Source of the DNA: JBCCDY01 sp039030555
GTDB taxonomy: Bacteria; Bacteroidota; Bacteroidia; Cytophagales; Cyclobacteriaceae
DNA: 64,000 bases
Direction: 5' to 3'
Assembly: GCA_039030555.1 (NCBI GenBank)
Contig: JBCCDY010000005.1
Coordinates: 258,632 to 322,631, forward strand
The notes under the pieces are model-generated. The model was not told the origin of the DNA. It saw only the letters and a list, made by a program, of their open reading frames with translations, and searched no databases. A program made the position numbers and the translations under genes. Positions 35,013 through 44,136 of the stretch are shown one piece after another. The first letter of the stretch is position 1. Every line of letters begins with the position of its first letter.

Positions 35013-35786
35013 TTACATCCCTTTCACCAAACTATATATATTCACAATACCCCTTAAAGTAAGTAATTGATCAATCTCCGTGAATATTGTAGATAGCCCA
35101 TTCATTTTATAAACCAAGCCCCCTGTTCCTATAATCCGGTAATCTAGAGGGTGCTCTTTCTTTATTTGATCAATGATTCCTTTTACCATGCCCTCATAAC
35201 CATAAAATACTCCGGCTTGTATCGCTTTTGATGTGTCTGTACCAAATACAGATGATGGAATATCAAATGGAACCTCAGGAAGTTTAGCTGTATTCAGAAA
35301 AAGTGACTCGAAGGCTGTTTTAACACCTGGTGCAATCGCTACTCCCAGCATCTCACCATCTCGTCCGATAATACTGAAGGTTAAGGCTGTCCCGAAATCA
35401 ACTATAATACACGGCTTTTTCATTTTGATGAATGCCCTTGTTGCATTACACACTAAGTCCGTTCCTATCTCATGTTTATTGGTGACTTTTATGGGAAGTT
35501 TTTCGTAAGTATCGGAATTGATCTCTACCACAGAATTAATCTTAAGATCACGACATAGCTCAAGTATTTTATGGGTCATGATAGGCACCACACTGCTAAT
35601 ACATGCACCTTCTATATCATTTGAGGTGATACCTTTTTCCATGAGAAAGGTCGCAAGCTCCAGACTGTAATTATTCGAGCTTTTCTCCTCTGAAGTAGGA
35701 GTTCTATACGTATAAAGATGTTCTTCATCGTTTTTAAAGAAACCAAAAACGATGTCAGAATTACCGATATCAATGGCAAGTATCAT
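35013..35786 (-). CDS. coaX: Type III pantothenate kinase
   Basis: This 257-residue enzyme phosphorylates pantothenate in the first step of coenzyme A synthesis. Family motifs are AIDIGNSDIVFGFF at the N-terminus (phosphate binding), GTDLVCNATRAF, and DFGTALTF. The length is typical of the CoaX type, which is insensitive to CoA feedback and does not use the P-loop of CoaA. It is a single gene. Behind its start is the spacer carrying the dispersed repeat. Confidence 0.95.
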   Translation of the reverse strand: MILAIDIGNSDIVFGFFKNDEEHLYTYRTPTSEEKSSNNYSLELATFLMEKGITSNDIEGACISSVVPIMTHKILELCRDLKINSVVEINSDTYEKLPIKVTNKHEIGTDLVCNATRAFIKMKKPCIIVDFGTALTFSIIGRDGEMLGVAIAPGVKTAFESLFLNTAKLPEVPFDIPSSVFGTDTSKAIQAGVFYGYEGMVKGIIDQIKKEHPLDYRIIGTGGLVYKMNGLSTIFTEIDQLLTLRGIVNIYSLVKGM

Positions 35787-35885
35787 TTTTCGAAGATATT
35801 ATTAATACTATGAGGTTGGTTTAATCATGATATTTTGAAATCAAACATTTGAATGATTTAATACCAATCAAATTAAACCAAAAAG

Positions 35886-35974
35886 AGGCTGTCTCAAAAG
35901 CCGCCACCAGTCGTCATTCTGTCCCGAGGTTTCGGGATCAGAATCTAACGTTCAGAGGGCTTTTGAGACAGCCT
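35886..35974. repeat. Long palindromic element, copy 1 of a dispersed repeat; probable terminator of the POT gene
   Basis: Perfect 17-bp inverted arms (AGGCTGTCTCAAAAGCC and its complement) enclose GTCATTCTG and a second hairpin (ATTCTG-TCCCGA / TCGGGA-T-CAGAAT). The element begins 28 bp after the stop of the POT gene on the minus strand. A degenerate relative lies at 63620-63776. No ORF is inside. Confidence 0.75.
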
Positions 35975-36001
35975 ACTTAAAATTATCTTTCTGGAAAATG
36001 G

Positions 36002-37762
36002 TTATACCACTACTTCGTCTCTCCTGGAGTACCCTTCGTCAACTGCCCTATGCTCTGACTCATCTTCCGGGTGCATAGCTTCAGCACCATGAGTCAATTT
36101 TTTAAGCGGTCTCAGAAATAAGATTAGAATAGCTCCGAACAAAGTTGCAAATATCATTATCGCTAAAAAAGTATTGTATTCTCTCTCATTCTGTATTTCA
36201 TCTATTACTAGAGAGCCTTTATAATCTTCCTTAGTCAGGTTTTCAGAAAGATCACTTGGTATATCCATACTAATCAATGCATGAAAAGGACTTTCGCTAG
36301 TTACATTGTTTTCAGTTAATACTTTAATAATTTCTACTCGTTCCTCTTCTGAAATATTAAAGTATTGACTTATAGGGGCCTTTGTTTCGTAATCCAATAA
36401 TTCAAAATTGGTAGAATTTGGGGTGAGAACGGTTTGAAACACAACTGGAGATTCATTCTTAATGCTATCCAGAACGTACGTGGGCAAATTGGAGTTTGAA
36501 TTGAAAGCTACTTCCACCGGCTCAGACTGCGAAGCTTCACCAATTATACCTGCAACCTTATTACCAAGCCCAGTAGCTGCAAAGTAAATACCCATCATTA
36601 TAGAAGCGTATTTTACGGGTGCAAGCTTTGTTATGAATGAAAGAGAGACTGGTGATAAACATAGCTCTCCAATAGTATGAAATAAATATGCCAGAATAAG
36701 CCATATCATACCTGCCTTACCGAATGGTACAGCACCAGCCTCCAATGAAGCAAAAACCATAAACAGAAATCCAAATGCCATGATAATAGTACCAAGAGCC
36801 ATTTTAAAGATTGAAGAATCTTCTTTTTCCCTGATTCTCATCAGTACCCAAAATGAAGCTATAGCTGTTCCTAAGGTTATTATGAAGAATGAATTCACTG
36901 ACTGAAACCAACCAGCAGGGATTTCGAAGTTAAAAAGATCTATAAATCGATCCGTTTTCTGCTGGGCATATAAGTTCATGAGCCCTCCTGCTTGCTCAAA
37001 AGAACCCCAGAAAACGATCACAATTAGAAATGAGATCAAAAGAACAAAAATTCGTTCTTTTTCAATTTTAGTTAGAGGTTTTTCATGTTTTCCATCACTT
37101 GCGAGTTCTGCTTTGATGTAATCACCAACCCCTACAAGATATTTTTGTCCGTAGACAAACACAATTTGACCAACGATCATACCCAGCCCAGCAAGCCCAA
37201 AGCCATAATGCCATCCATAAATTTTTGCCACAGAAGCAACTATAATTCCGGCAAGAAAAGCTCCTATATTAATTCCTATATAAAAGACAGTAAAACCTCT
37301 GTCCCTATCAGGGTCACCTTGCTTATAGAGGCCTCCCACCATTGTTGAAATGTTAGCTTTTAAACCACCAACTCCAGCAACAATAAAACCTAGGCCGGCA
37401 TAGAAAGCCCATAAGGTTGGAATAGCCAGTATTAAGTGTCCGATACATAAAAGGATACCTCCCAACATTACTGTTTTCTTCTGTCCTAAAAGACGATCAG
37501 CCAGAATTCCTCCCGGTATAGATGCTAAATAAACGGACATAGTGTAAGTCCCGTAAAGAGAAAGAGCAGCGGCATTTGTCCATCCAAGACCACCAGAAGC
37601 TACATTATCAACAATAAATAGAACCAGAATGGCCCTCATACCATAATAACTGAACCTTTCCCACAACTCGGTAAAAAACAAAATATAAAGACCGATCGGA
37701 TGCCCTAGCATACGCTTTTGATTCATAGCGTGAGAGGGATCACTTATTGTCACTTGAGACAT
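36002..37762 (-). CDS. POT/PTR family proton-dependent oligopeptide transporter
   Basis: The protein has 586 residues with about 12-14 membrane helices. It has the family motifs ELWERFSYYG (ExxERFxYY, near residue 32) and FYIGINIGAF (PTR2 signature, near 160). It imports di- and tripeptides with protons. A soluble stretch at about residues 430-530 separates the last helices and is larger than in Gram-positive homologues, as in other Bacteroidota. The C-terminus is acidic and cytoplasmic. It probably works with the peptidases in this window. Transcription ends at the palindromic element at 35886-35974. Confidence 0.92.
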   Translation of the reverse strand: MSQVTISDPSHAMNQKRMLGHPIGLYILFFTELWERFSYYGMRAILVLFIVDNVASGGLGWTNAAALSLYGTYTMSVYLASIPGGILADRLLGQKKTVMLGGILLCIGHLILAIPTLWAFYAGLGFIVAGVGGLKANISTMVGGLYKQGDPDRDRGFTVFYIGINIGAFLAGIIVASVAKIYGWHYGFGLAGLGMIVGQIVFVYGQKYLVGVGDYIKAELASDGKHEKPLTKIEKERIFVLLISFLIVIVFWGSFEQAGGLMNLYAQQKTDRFIDLFNFEIPAGWFQSVNSFFIITLGTAIASFWVLMRIREKEDSSIFKMALGTIIMAFGFLFMVFASLEAGAVPFGKAGMIWLILAYLFHTIGELCLSPVSLSFITKLAPVKYASIMMGIYFAATGLGNKVAGIIGEASQSEPVEVAFNSNSNLPTYVLDSIKNESPVVFQTVLTPNSTNFELLDYETKAPISQYFNISEEERVEIIKVLTENNVTSESPFHALISMDIPSDLSENLTKEDYKGSLVIDEIQNEREYNTFLAIMIFATLFGAILILFLRPLKKLTHGAEAMHPEDESEHRAVDEGYSRRDEVVV

Positions 37763-37963
37763 ACTTAAAGTTTTGTGATTTAAATTTAAAACCGTTAAAA
37801 CTACAACTTGTGTTATATCAAACCAAATTATCTTCTACTTTGGCGATTTTCATTATAATCTATCAAAATTCATTTGTTAATTGTGTAAGTGTTGTTCACT
37901 TCAATAAAGGAGAAAGGATACACATAAAAGGTGGGCAAATACTCACATTTTAATAGATTTACG

Positions 37964-37973
37964 CAAACGTTTG
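37964..37973. promoter_or_regulatory. CAAACGTTTG palindrome in front of pckA
   Basis: A perfect 10-bp palindrome with a central CG, as in LacI/CcpA-type operators, lies 23 bp before the pckA start codon. No regulator of that class is in the window, so the binding protein is unknown. Confidence 0.35.
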
Positions 37974-37996
37974 AAAATTAGCTTTAATATAGGATT

Positions 37997-39616
37997 ATGC
38001 AAGAATTTGGACTAAAGTCAGAGAAGGCAGGACTTCATGATATTGGTGTGAAAGTAAAAGAAGCACACTGGAATCTGAGCTCGGCTGAACTCATAGAAGA
38101 GTCAATCGTAAATGGTGAAGGTCACCTGGCCGATTCAGGAGCTTTAACTTGTGACACGGGCAAATTTACAGGAAGATCACCTCAGGATCGTTTTATAGTA
38201 GAAGATGACTCTACCAAAGATACAGTTTGGTGGGGGAATATTAATAAACCCATATCTCCTGAAAACTTCGACAGACTTTATTTGAAAATGCTTGGATACC
38301 TTGAAGAACGTAAAGTTTACGTGCGGGACGCCTACGCTGGAGCCGATAAGACTTATCGATTACGGCTAAGGGTTGTAAATACTTTAGCCTGGCATAATCT
38401 CTTTTGCTTCAACATGTTTTTAAGACCCGAAGAATATAAACTCAAGTCTTTTCAGCCCAATTTCACTATAATTTGTGCTCCGGGATTTCAGGCTGATCCT
38501 GAAGCAGATGGTGTTAGACAAGAAAACTTTGCGATCATCAACTTCACCAAGAGAATTATTCTGATAGGTGGAACGGCTTATGCCGGAGAAATGAAAAAGG
38601 GAATTTTCTCAGTACTCAATTATATGTTGCCTACCGAACATAATATATTACCCATGCATTGTTCGGCTAATATTGGAACAGAAAAGCACGATACGGCTAT
38701 ATTTTTCGGACTTTCAGGAACAGGAAAAACCACATTATCCGCAGATCCAGATAGAGGCCTAATTGGTGATGACGAGCATGCCTGGACAGATACCAACGTA
38801 TTCAATTTTGAAGGTGGATGTTATGCTAAAGTCATTGACTTGACCAGAGAATCCGAACCGGAAATTTTTGACGCTATCAAATTTGGATCGATTGTAGAGA
38901 ATACTCGCTTTGAACCTGGTACCCGAACCGTTGATTACGCAAACACAGAGGTTACTGAAAATACCAGGGCGTCTTATCCCTTGTATCATATATCAAACGC
39001 TATCGAACCATCCGTAGGTGGTATCCCAAAAAATATCTTTTTCTTAACCTGTGATGCCTTTGGAGTTATCCCTCCTATCTTAAGACTTACGAAAGGCCAG
39101 GCGATGTACCATTTCATTTCTGGTTATACGGCCAAAGTAGCTGGTACAGAAACAGGAGTAACAGAACCACAAACAGCTTTCTCCGCTTGCTTTGGATCAC
39201 CATTCTTACCGCTTCATCCAACTAAATATGCTGAATTACTCGGAAAGAAAATGGAAGAGTATGAAACTAACGTTTGGTTGATAAATACCGGTTGGACCGG
39301 TGGCCCTTATGGAGTAGGGAGCCGCATCAAATTAAAATATACGCGTTCTATGATTTCTGCAGCTTTGAATGGAACTTTAGAGAATGTAGGGTACAGAACA
39401 CACTCCATATTTGGAGCGAAAATTCCTATGACTTGCCCTGATGTACCTTCGAAAATTCTGAGTCCCAGAGAAACCTGGGAAGATGATGAAGCTTTCTACA
39501 AAAAGGCCAATGATCTGGCTGTAAAATTTGTAGAGAACTTCGAGAAATTCAAAGAGTTCGCCAATGACGAAATTATGTCGGGTGCTCCGAAACCTAACTA
39601 CGACTACGCTTCCTGA
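37997..39616 (+). CDS. pckA: Phosphoenolpyruvate carboxykinase (ATP)
   Basis: The 539-residue enzyme has the P-loop GLSGTGKTTLS, the metal-binding segment IGDDEHAW and FTGRSPQDRF near the N-terminus. It converts oxaloacetate to PEP with ATP, the entry to gluconeogenesis, and complements the glyoxylate shunt encoded at 13-16 kb for growth on acetate or amino acids. The length is typical of the ATP type. It has its own promoter region with a palindrome at 37964-37973, and a hairpin terminator follows at 39624. Confidence 0.97.
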   Translation: MQEFGLKSEKAGLHDIGVKVKEAHWNLSSAELIEESIVNGEGHLADSGALTCDTGKFTGRSPQDRFIVEDDSTKDTVWWGNINKPISPENFDRLYLKMLGYLEERKVYVRDAYAGADKTYRLRLRVVNTLAWHNLFCFNMFLRPEEYKLKSFQPNFTIICAPGFQADPEADGVRQENFAIINFTKRIILIGGTAYAGEMKKGIFSVLNYMLPTEHNILPMHCSANIGTEKHDTAIFFGLSGTGKTTLSADPDRGLIGDDEHAWTDTNVFNFEGGCYAKVIDLTRESEPEIFDAIKFGSIVENTRFEPGTRTVDYANTEVTENTRASYPLYHISNAIEPSVGGIPKNIFFLTCDAFGVIPPILRLTKGQAMYHFISGYTAKVAGTETGVTEPQTAFSACFGSPFLPLHPTKYAELLGKKMEEYETNVWLINTGWTGGPYGVGSRIKLKYTRSMISAALNGTLENVGYRTHSIFGAKIPMTCPDVPSKILSPRETWEDDEAFYKKANDLAVKFVENFEKFKEFANDEIMSGAPKPNYDYAS

Positions 39617-39623
39617 AATCTAG

Positions 39624-39664
39624 TTAAGTGCGATCTCGTAACCAGAGGTTGCACTTAATTTTCT
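39624..39664 (+). terminator. Probable terminator of pckA
   Basis: Arms TTAAGTGC and GCACTTAA enclose a 19-base loop that can itself pair (AACC / GGTT). The hairpin is followed by a T-rich stretch and lies 7 bp after the pckA stop. Confidence 0.55.
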
Positions 39665-39775
39665 GAAGAGAATAGCAACTCGACCAATCAGCCATTTATT
39701 AGAGAATTAAGGATAACACACCAAGAATTCTTTTGATTAATTCTCTTTATATTCAGCGTTTCATATCACTGATTT

Positions 39776-41296
39776 ATGCGAAGAGTTTTTTTAGCAACCC
39801 TGGTATTTTATGTACTGGCAAACACTATATCAGTTAGTTGTTACGGGTTTGAGGCTCATAATTTATCTTTTCAAGGGGATTCCGCTCTAAGTCCTTCCAC
39901 TTTGGATTCAACTGAAATTGATCTGATTCAGAAGGAATTAATTGAAAATGGTAGTACTAAAAACAATACCTCTCTTCTTAAAGTAAATGACGAAAATGAA
40001 GGTAACCTTTTGGTTAGCATTCTCAGAGGGGCTTTAGGAATGGCTGTTCTCGTTTTGATATGTTGGCTATTCAGTACGAACCGAAAAGCAATATCATGGA
40101 GGGTCGTTGGAATTGGACTAGTAATTCAACTACTTCTGGCTTTTGCCATTCTGAAGATTGGTTTCGTAAGAATAGGGTTCGAATTCATTGGTAAAATATT
40201 CGTGAAAGTCCTGGACTTCACTAAAGCAGGAACTGAATTCCTATTCTCAGGCTTTCTCAACGTAGATACCTATGGGTTTATCTTTGCGTTTCAGGTCCTT
40301 CCAACGGTAATTTTCTTCTCCGCTTTAACCAGTCTACTGTTTTATTTGGGTATCATTCAAAAAGTGGTTTACGCTTTGGCTTGGCTTATGACAAAAGCCT
40401 TAAGACTATCCGGGGCAGAAAGTCTATCTGTGGCAGGGAATATCTTCCTCGGACAAACAGAATCCCCCTTAATGATCAAGGCATATTTGGAAAGGATGAA
40501 TAAATCTGAAATACTTCTGGTGATGATTGGAGGCATGGCTACCCTGGCTGGTGGAGTTCTGGCAGCGTACATTAGTTTTTTAGGAGGCTCAGACCCTATA
40601 CAACGTCTTATTTTTGCAAAGCACCTTTTAGCAGCCTCTATTATGGCGGCCCCTGGAGCTGTGGTTGTCTCGAAAATATTGGTTCCTCAGTCTGAATCAA
40701 TTGACTCTAATATTTCCATATCACTGGAGAAAATAGGAAAGAACGTACTTGATGCTATTTCTAATGGAACTACGCAAGGGGTAAAACTCGCAGCTAATAT
40801 TGCTGCCATGTTATTGGTGTTTATCGCTTTCCTCGAAATGGGGAATTACATCCTTCAAAAAATAGGAGATGTGGCCAACCTGAACTCATGGATCGTTGAT
40901 GTGACTAATGGTAATTATAAGTCTTTCTCTTTTCAGTTCATTCTTGGTTATGCTTTCGCACCTTTAATGTGGCTCATTGGTATTGCGACTGAAGATATCA
41001 CACTTGCAGGACGTCTACTGGGCGAGAAATTAATTTTAACTGAATTTATTGGTTACGTCAGTCTTGCTGATCTAAAGGCCAATAATGCATTTGCGAGTTC
41101 AAAAACCATTATTATGTCGACCTATATGCTATGTGGCTTTGCTAATTTCGCATCGATTGGTATACAGATCGGAGGAATAGGTTCTCTGGCCCCGGGTAAA
41201 AAAGTTTTACTTTCCGAGTTTGGATTGCGGGCACTCTTAGGAGGAACTATCGCTTCACTCCTTTCAGCTACAATGGTTGGAATAATTTTAGGGTGA
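39776..41296 (+). CDS. Concentrative nucleoside transporter (NupC/CNT family)
   Basis: The protein has 506 residues. Residues 1-80 form a signal-like hydrophobic segment plus a charged, unconserved linker. The CNT fold with about 8-9 membrane segments then follows, including GNIFLGQTESPLMIKAYLERM and the C-terminal SKTIIMSTYMLCGFANFASIGIQIGG, in two pieces, both characteristic for nucleoside and cation binding. It imports nucleosides with Na+ or H+. The N-terminal extension is longer than in E. coli NupC but common in Bacteroidota. It is a single gene, convergent with bfn. Confidence 0.9.
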   Translation: MRRVFLATLVFYVLANTISVSCYGFEAHNLSFQGDSALSPSTLDSTEIDLIQKELIENGSTKNNTSLLKVNDENEGNLLVSILRGALGMAVLVLICWLFSTNRKAISWRVVGIGLVIQLLLAFAILKIGFVRIGFEFIGKIFVKVLDFTKAGTEFLFSGFLNVDTYGFIFAFQVLPTVIFFSALTSLLFYLGIIQKVVYALAWLMTKALRLSGAESLSVAGNIFLGQTESPLMIKAYLERMNKSEILLVMIGGMATLAGGVLAAYISFLGGSDPIQRLIFAKHLLAASIMAAPGAVVVSKILVPQSESIDSNISISLEKIGKNVLDAISNGTTQGVKLAANIAAMLLVFIAFLEMGNYILQKIGDVANLNSWIVDVTNGNYKSFSFQFILGYAFAPLMWLIGIATEDITLAGRLLGEKLILTEFIGYVSLADLKANNAFASSKTIIMSTYMLCGFANFASIGIQIGGIGSLAPGKKVLLSEFGLRALLGGTIASLLSATMVGIILG

Positions 41297-41327
41297 GAGT
41301 AAACCTTTTGAACTAGAACAGAATGGT

Positions 41328-41939
41328 TTAGTTGCGGCGATTCATCTCATCGCGAATTTTCGCTGCTCTTTCATAATCCTCCTGCTTTAACGCACCGTCC
41401 AGGAGCTCCTTAAGTTTATCAAAAGAGTAGTCTTTCAACATCTCTTCTAAAGGTTTCGTTGCTTTCTTGACTTCCTTGAGCTCATCCTCAATGGGAGATT
41501 GTGTTGTTAACTCCTCTTCTTCCTTTTCGTCTGTGATGACTACGCCAGCTTCTGAAAGTACTGTTTCATAAGTATAGATCGGAGCATTAAATCGCAGTCC
41601 AATCGCTATAGCATCAGACGGCCTGGAGTCAATCTCTACTTCCTTAATACCATCACTGCAAATGAGTTTCGCAAAGAAAACTCCCTCCTTGAGATCGGAA
41701 ATAATGATTTCCTTGATTGAATAGTTAAAAGTATAAGCAAATGATTTAAAAAGATCGTGCGTCATCGGACGATTGGGCACGATCTTTTCTATTTCTATAG
41801 CTATTGCTTGTGCTTCGAACATCCCGATAATTATGGGAAGACGACGATTACCTTCAGTTTCTCCCAGAACAAGTGCAAATGAACCTGATTGTGACTGACT
41901 AGAAGATAGTCCTAAAATTTCGAGACGTAGTTTATTCAA
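41328..41939 (-). CDS. Bifunctional nuclease-like protein (BFN, DUF151) with UvrB/C motif
   Basis: The protein has 203 residues. Residues 1-135 are the BFN domain (LPIIIGMFEAQAIAIEIE, then DSRPSDAIAIGLRF). Residues 165-203 are a UVR motif (LLDGALKQEDYERAAKIRDEM). BFN proteins have reported DNase/RNase activity in plants, and their bacterial role is unsettled. It is 5 bp behind etfA and the last gene of the etfB-etfA-bfn unit. This arrangement is frequent in Bacteroidota and suggests shared expression more than shared chemistry. Confidence 0.88.
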   Translation of the reverse strand: MNKLRLEILGLSSSQSQSGSFALVLGETEGNRRLPIIIGMFEAQAIAIEIEKIVPNRPMTHDLFKSFAYTFNYSIKEIIISDLKEGVFFAKLICSDGIKEVEIDSRPSDAIAIGLRFNAPIYTYETVLSEAGVVITDEKEEEELTTQSPIEDELKEVKKATKPLEEMLKDYSFDKLKELLDGALKQEDYERAAKIRDEMNRRN

Positions 41940-41944
41940 GATTA

Positions 41945-42901
41945 CTATTTAGCTGCTTCTACTGCTTCAGTTAATTTTGGTAAAACCTCAAAAGCATCCC
42001 CCACAATACCATAATCGGCAGCTTTGAAGAATGGTGCTTCGGGGTCTTTATTAATGACGACAATATATTTAGAAGAATTAACACCTGCAAGATGTTGAAT
42101 AGCTCCTGAAATTCCCACTGCTACATATAATGAAGGAGAAACTTTTACACCTGTTTGACCAACATGTTCGTGGTGTGGCCTCCAATCCATATCCGAAACC
42201 GGTTTACTACATCCTGTAGCTGCTCCTAGAGATTTCGCTAAATTTTCAACAACATTCCAATTTTCAGGCCCTTTTAGCCCTCTCCCTCCGGAAACAACAA
42301 TATCTGCTTCTGGAAGAAGCACATCTCCTGTAGCTTTTTCCTGATTAGTTATGGTAACACCAAAATCTTCATCCGAAAGTGAAGGTGTGAAGCTTTCTAC
42401 TGAAGCTTCGGAACCGTCTTCAGAAATGGGAACGGCATTCTTTTTTAGAGCTAAGATCTTGTTTTCAGACTTTACATCAACTATCGCGAATGCTTTACCT
42501 GTATAAATGCTTCTTTTAACCTTAAATCCATCACTTGTATCCGGAAGTTCAACAACATTAGATACTAAGGAAGCACCAACTTTTACAGCTACTCTTGCAG
42601 AAACAGGACTACCCAGTGAAGAGGTGGCCAATACTAAGGTTTTAGCTCCAACCTTCTCGTAAGCCTCGGCAATAGCACTGGCATATGCATTAATGACTCC
42701 TTTATTAAGGCGGTCATCTGCGACATGCATTACGTTGCTTGCTCCGCTACTTCCTAACGATTTAAGCTCGCTTTCTTCTACTGTACCCAGAGCAATGGCT
42801 GTTACATCGCCTTGATCTATAAGCTTTCCGTAAGAAACAGCTTCAAGCGACGTTTTCTTAATTTTTCCCGCTTCAGCTTCTACAAATACTAATACTGACA
42901 T
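41945..42901 (-). CDS. etfA: Electron transfer flavoprotein, alpha subunit
   Basis: The 318-residue protein has the C-terminal FAD-binding region with VVSGGRGLKGPENW and the PDLYVAVGISGAIQH-like segment (here PSLYVAVGISGAIQH). The N-terminal half is the domain shared with EtfB. It takes electrons from acyl-CoA dehydrogenases and passes them to ETF:quinone oxidoreductase in the cytoplasm. It lies 10 bp downstream of etfB, and bfn follows by 5 bp. Confidence 0.96.
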   Translation of the reverse strand: MSVLVFVEAEAGKIKKTSLEAVSYGKLIDQGDVTAIALGTVEESELKSLGSSGASNVMHVADDRLNKGVINAYASAIAEAYEKVGAKTLVLATSSLGSPVSARVAVKVGASLVSNVVELPDTSDGFKVKRSIYTGKAFAIVDVKSENKILALKKNAVPISEDGSEASVESFTPSLSDEDFGVTITNQEKATGDVLLPEADIVVSGGRGLKGPENWNVVENLAKSLGAATGCSKPVSDMDWRPHHEHVGQTGVKVSPSLYVAVGISGAIQHLAGVNSSKYIVVINKDPEAPFFKAADYGIVGDAFEVLPKLTEAVEAAK

Positions 42902-42911
42902 TTTCTTCTAT

Positions 42912-43649
42912 TTAAATAACTTTAGCATCATTTTTTAACAAATCGACTAACTCTGAAACATTATCAGCATCGATCATTTTTACTTCTCCTTTAGCAGGAG
43001 GCAGCTCATATTTTTGAGTTTCTGTCTGCATTCCATCCGATACAGGTTCAACTACATTTAAAGGTTTCGTTCTTGCAGACATGATACCTCTCATGTTTGG
43101 GATTTTCCATTCTGCGATAGGTTCCTGACATCCTAGTACCAAAGGAAGTTTCGCCTCGACATATTCCTTTCCTCCTTCTATTTCACGAGTCATTTTTGCT
43201 GTATCACCGTCAATTTCAAGGGTCATCACAGGAGCTATGGAAGGAAGGTTTAACAATTGTCCTACCATTCCGTGAACCATACCACCATTAAAATCGATGG
43301 ATTCTCTACCCATTAAGATCAGATCGTAATTATTCTCTTTCGCTATGTTTGCGATTTGCTCTGCAACGAAGAATGAATCAGAAGGGAATGCATTTACGCG
43401 GATAGCATCATCAGCTCCAATAGCCAAAGCCTTCCTGATGGTTGGCTCTGTATCTGCTTCACCAACATTTAAAACAGTAATTTGTGCCCCGTGTGATTCT
43501 TTTAGCTCTACAGCCCTGGCCAGGGAGTAGTCATCGTATGGACCAATAATGTATTGAACACCAGAAGAATCGAATTTAGTATTATCATCCGTAAAGGATA
43601 TCTTCGATGTGGTATCAGGCACATGCGTTATACAAACTAGTATTTTCAT
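42912..43649 (-). CDS. etfB: Electron transfer flavoprotein, beta subunit
   Basis: The 245-residue protein starts with ILVCITHVPDTT and contains the AMP-binding region DDAIRVNAF and LILMGRESIDFNGGMVHGMVGQLL, in two pieces, as expected of EtfB. It forms the FAD-carrying heterodimer with EtfA. It is the first gene of etfB-etfA-bfn, divergent from the TPR gene at 43818 with about 168 bp between, where both promoters must lie. Confidence 0.96.
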   Translation of the reverse strand: MKILVCITHVPDTTSKISFTDDNTKFDSSGVQYIIGPYDDYSLARAVELKESHGAQITVLNVGEADTEPTIRKALAIGADDAIRVNAFPSDSFFVAEQIANIAKENNYDLILMGRESIDFNGGMVHGMVGQLLNLPSIAPVMTLEIDGDTAKMTREIEGGKEYVEAKLPLVLGCQEPIAEWKIPNMRGIMSARTKPLNVVEPVSDGMQTETQKYELPPAKGEVKMIDADNVSELVDLLKNDAKVI

Positions 43650-43751
43650 GGATTTAATTGTGTTTATAAATTGCTTTTAAACTCTTTTGTGCAGCTTAGA
43701 GGAACTGATTAAACGATTATTCATTTATACTTATCCATTTCTTTGCTGATC

Positions 43752-43759
43752 TATATTTG
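43752..43759 (+). promoter_or_regulatory. Predicted -7 promoter element of the small TPR gene
   Basis: TATATTTG is a perfect TAnnTTTG match 58 bp before ATG 43818. It lies inside the extended frame that starts at 43743, which argues for the downstream start. The -33 region has no clear match. Confidence 0.4.
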
Positions 43760-43817
43760 TAACCAAAAATGTGGCGTGAAGTTACGACAGAAGCAAAAAA
43801 AACAAAACGAAGAATAC

Positions 43818-44135
43818 ATGAAATCTGAAAGATTGACCAAATTGTTCGAATTTTTAGAAGATGAGCCGGAAAACCCTTTTAATTTATATGCAATAGGGGT
43901 TGAATACCTCAATCACGATTCGTTAAAATCACTAAACTATTTTGAAAAAGTACTAGCAGAACATCCGGATTATCTACCCGTTTACTATCAGGCTGCTCTG
44001 CTCTATGTCGAACTTGAAAATGATGATAAAGCCGAAGAAACGTTCCTCAAAGGGGTCAAGTTAGCCCAAAATAAGGGAGAGCAACTGACTGAAAGAGAAT
44101 TAAAAAGTGCTTATGATGAGTTTAAATTTGAATGA
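43818..44135 (+). CDS. Small tetratricopeptide-repeat protein
   Basis: This is 105 residues from ATG 43818. An upstream GTG/TTG-type extension to 43743 adds a basic, low-complexity stretch and overlaps the -7 element, so it is rejected. The sequence reads as one or two TPR units (AIGVEYLNHDSLKSLNYFEKVLAEHPDYL, in fragments; AALLYVELENDDKAEETFLKGV). There is no signal peptide, so it is a cytoplasmic adaptor of unknown partner. It is divergent from etfB. The stop is 1 bp from the stop of the convergent MDR gene. Confidence 0.75.
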   Translation: MKSERLTKLFEFLEDEPENPFNLYAIGVEYLNHDSLKSLNYFEKVLAEHPDYLPVYYQAALLYVELENDDKAEETFLKGVKLAQNKGEQLTERELKSAYDEFKFE

Positions 44136-44136
44136 C

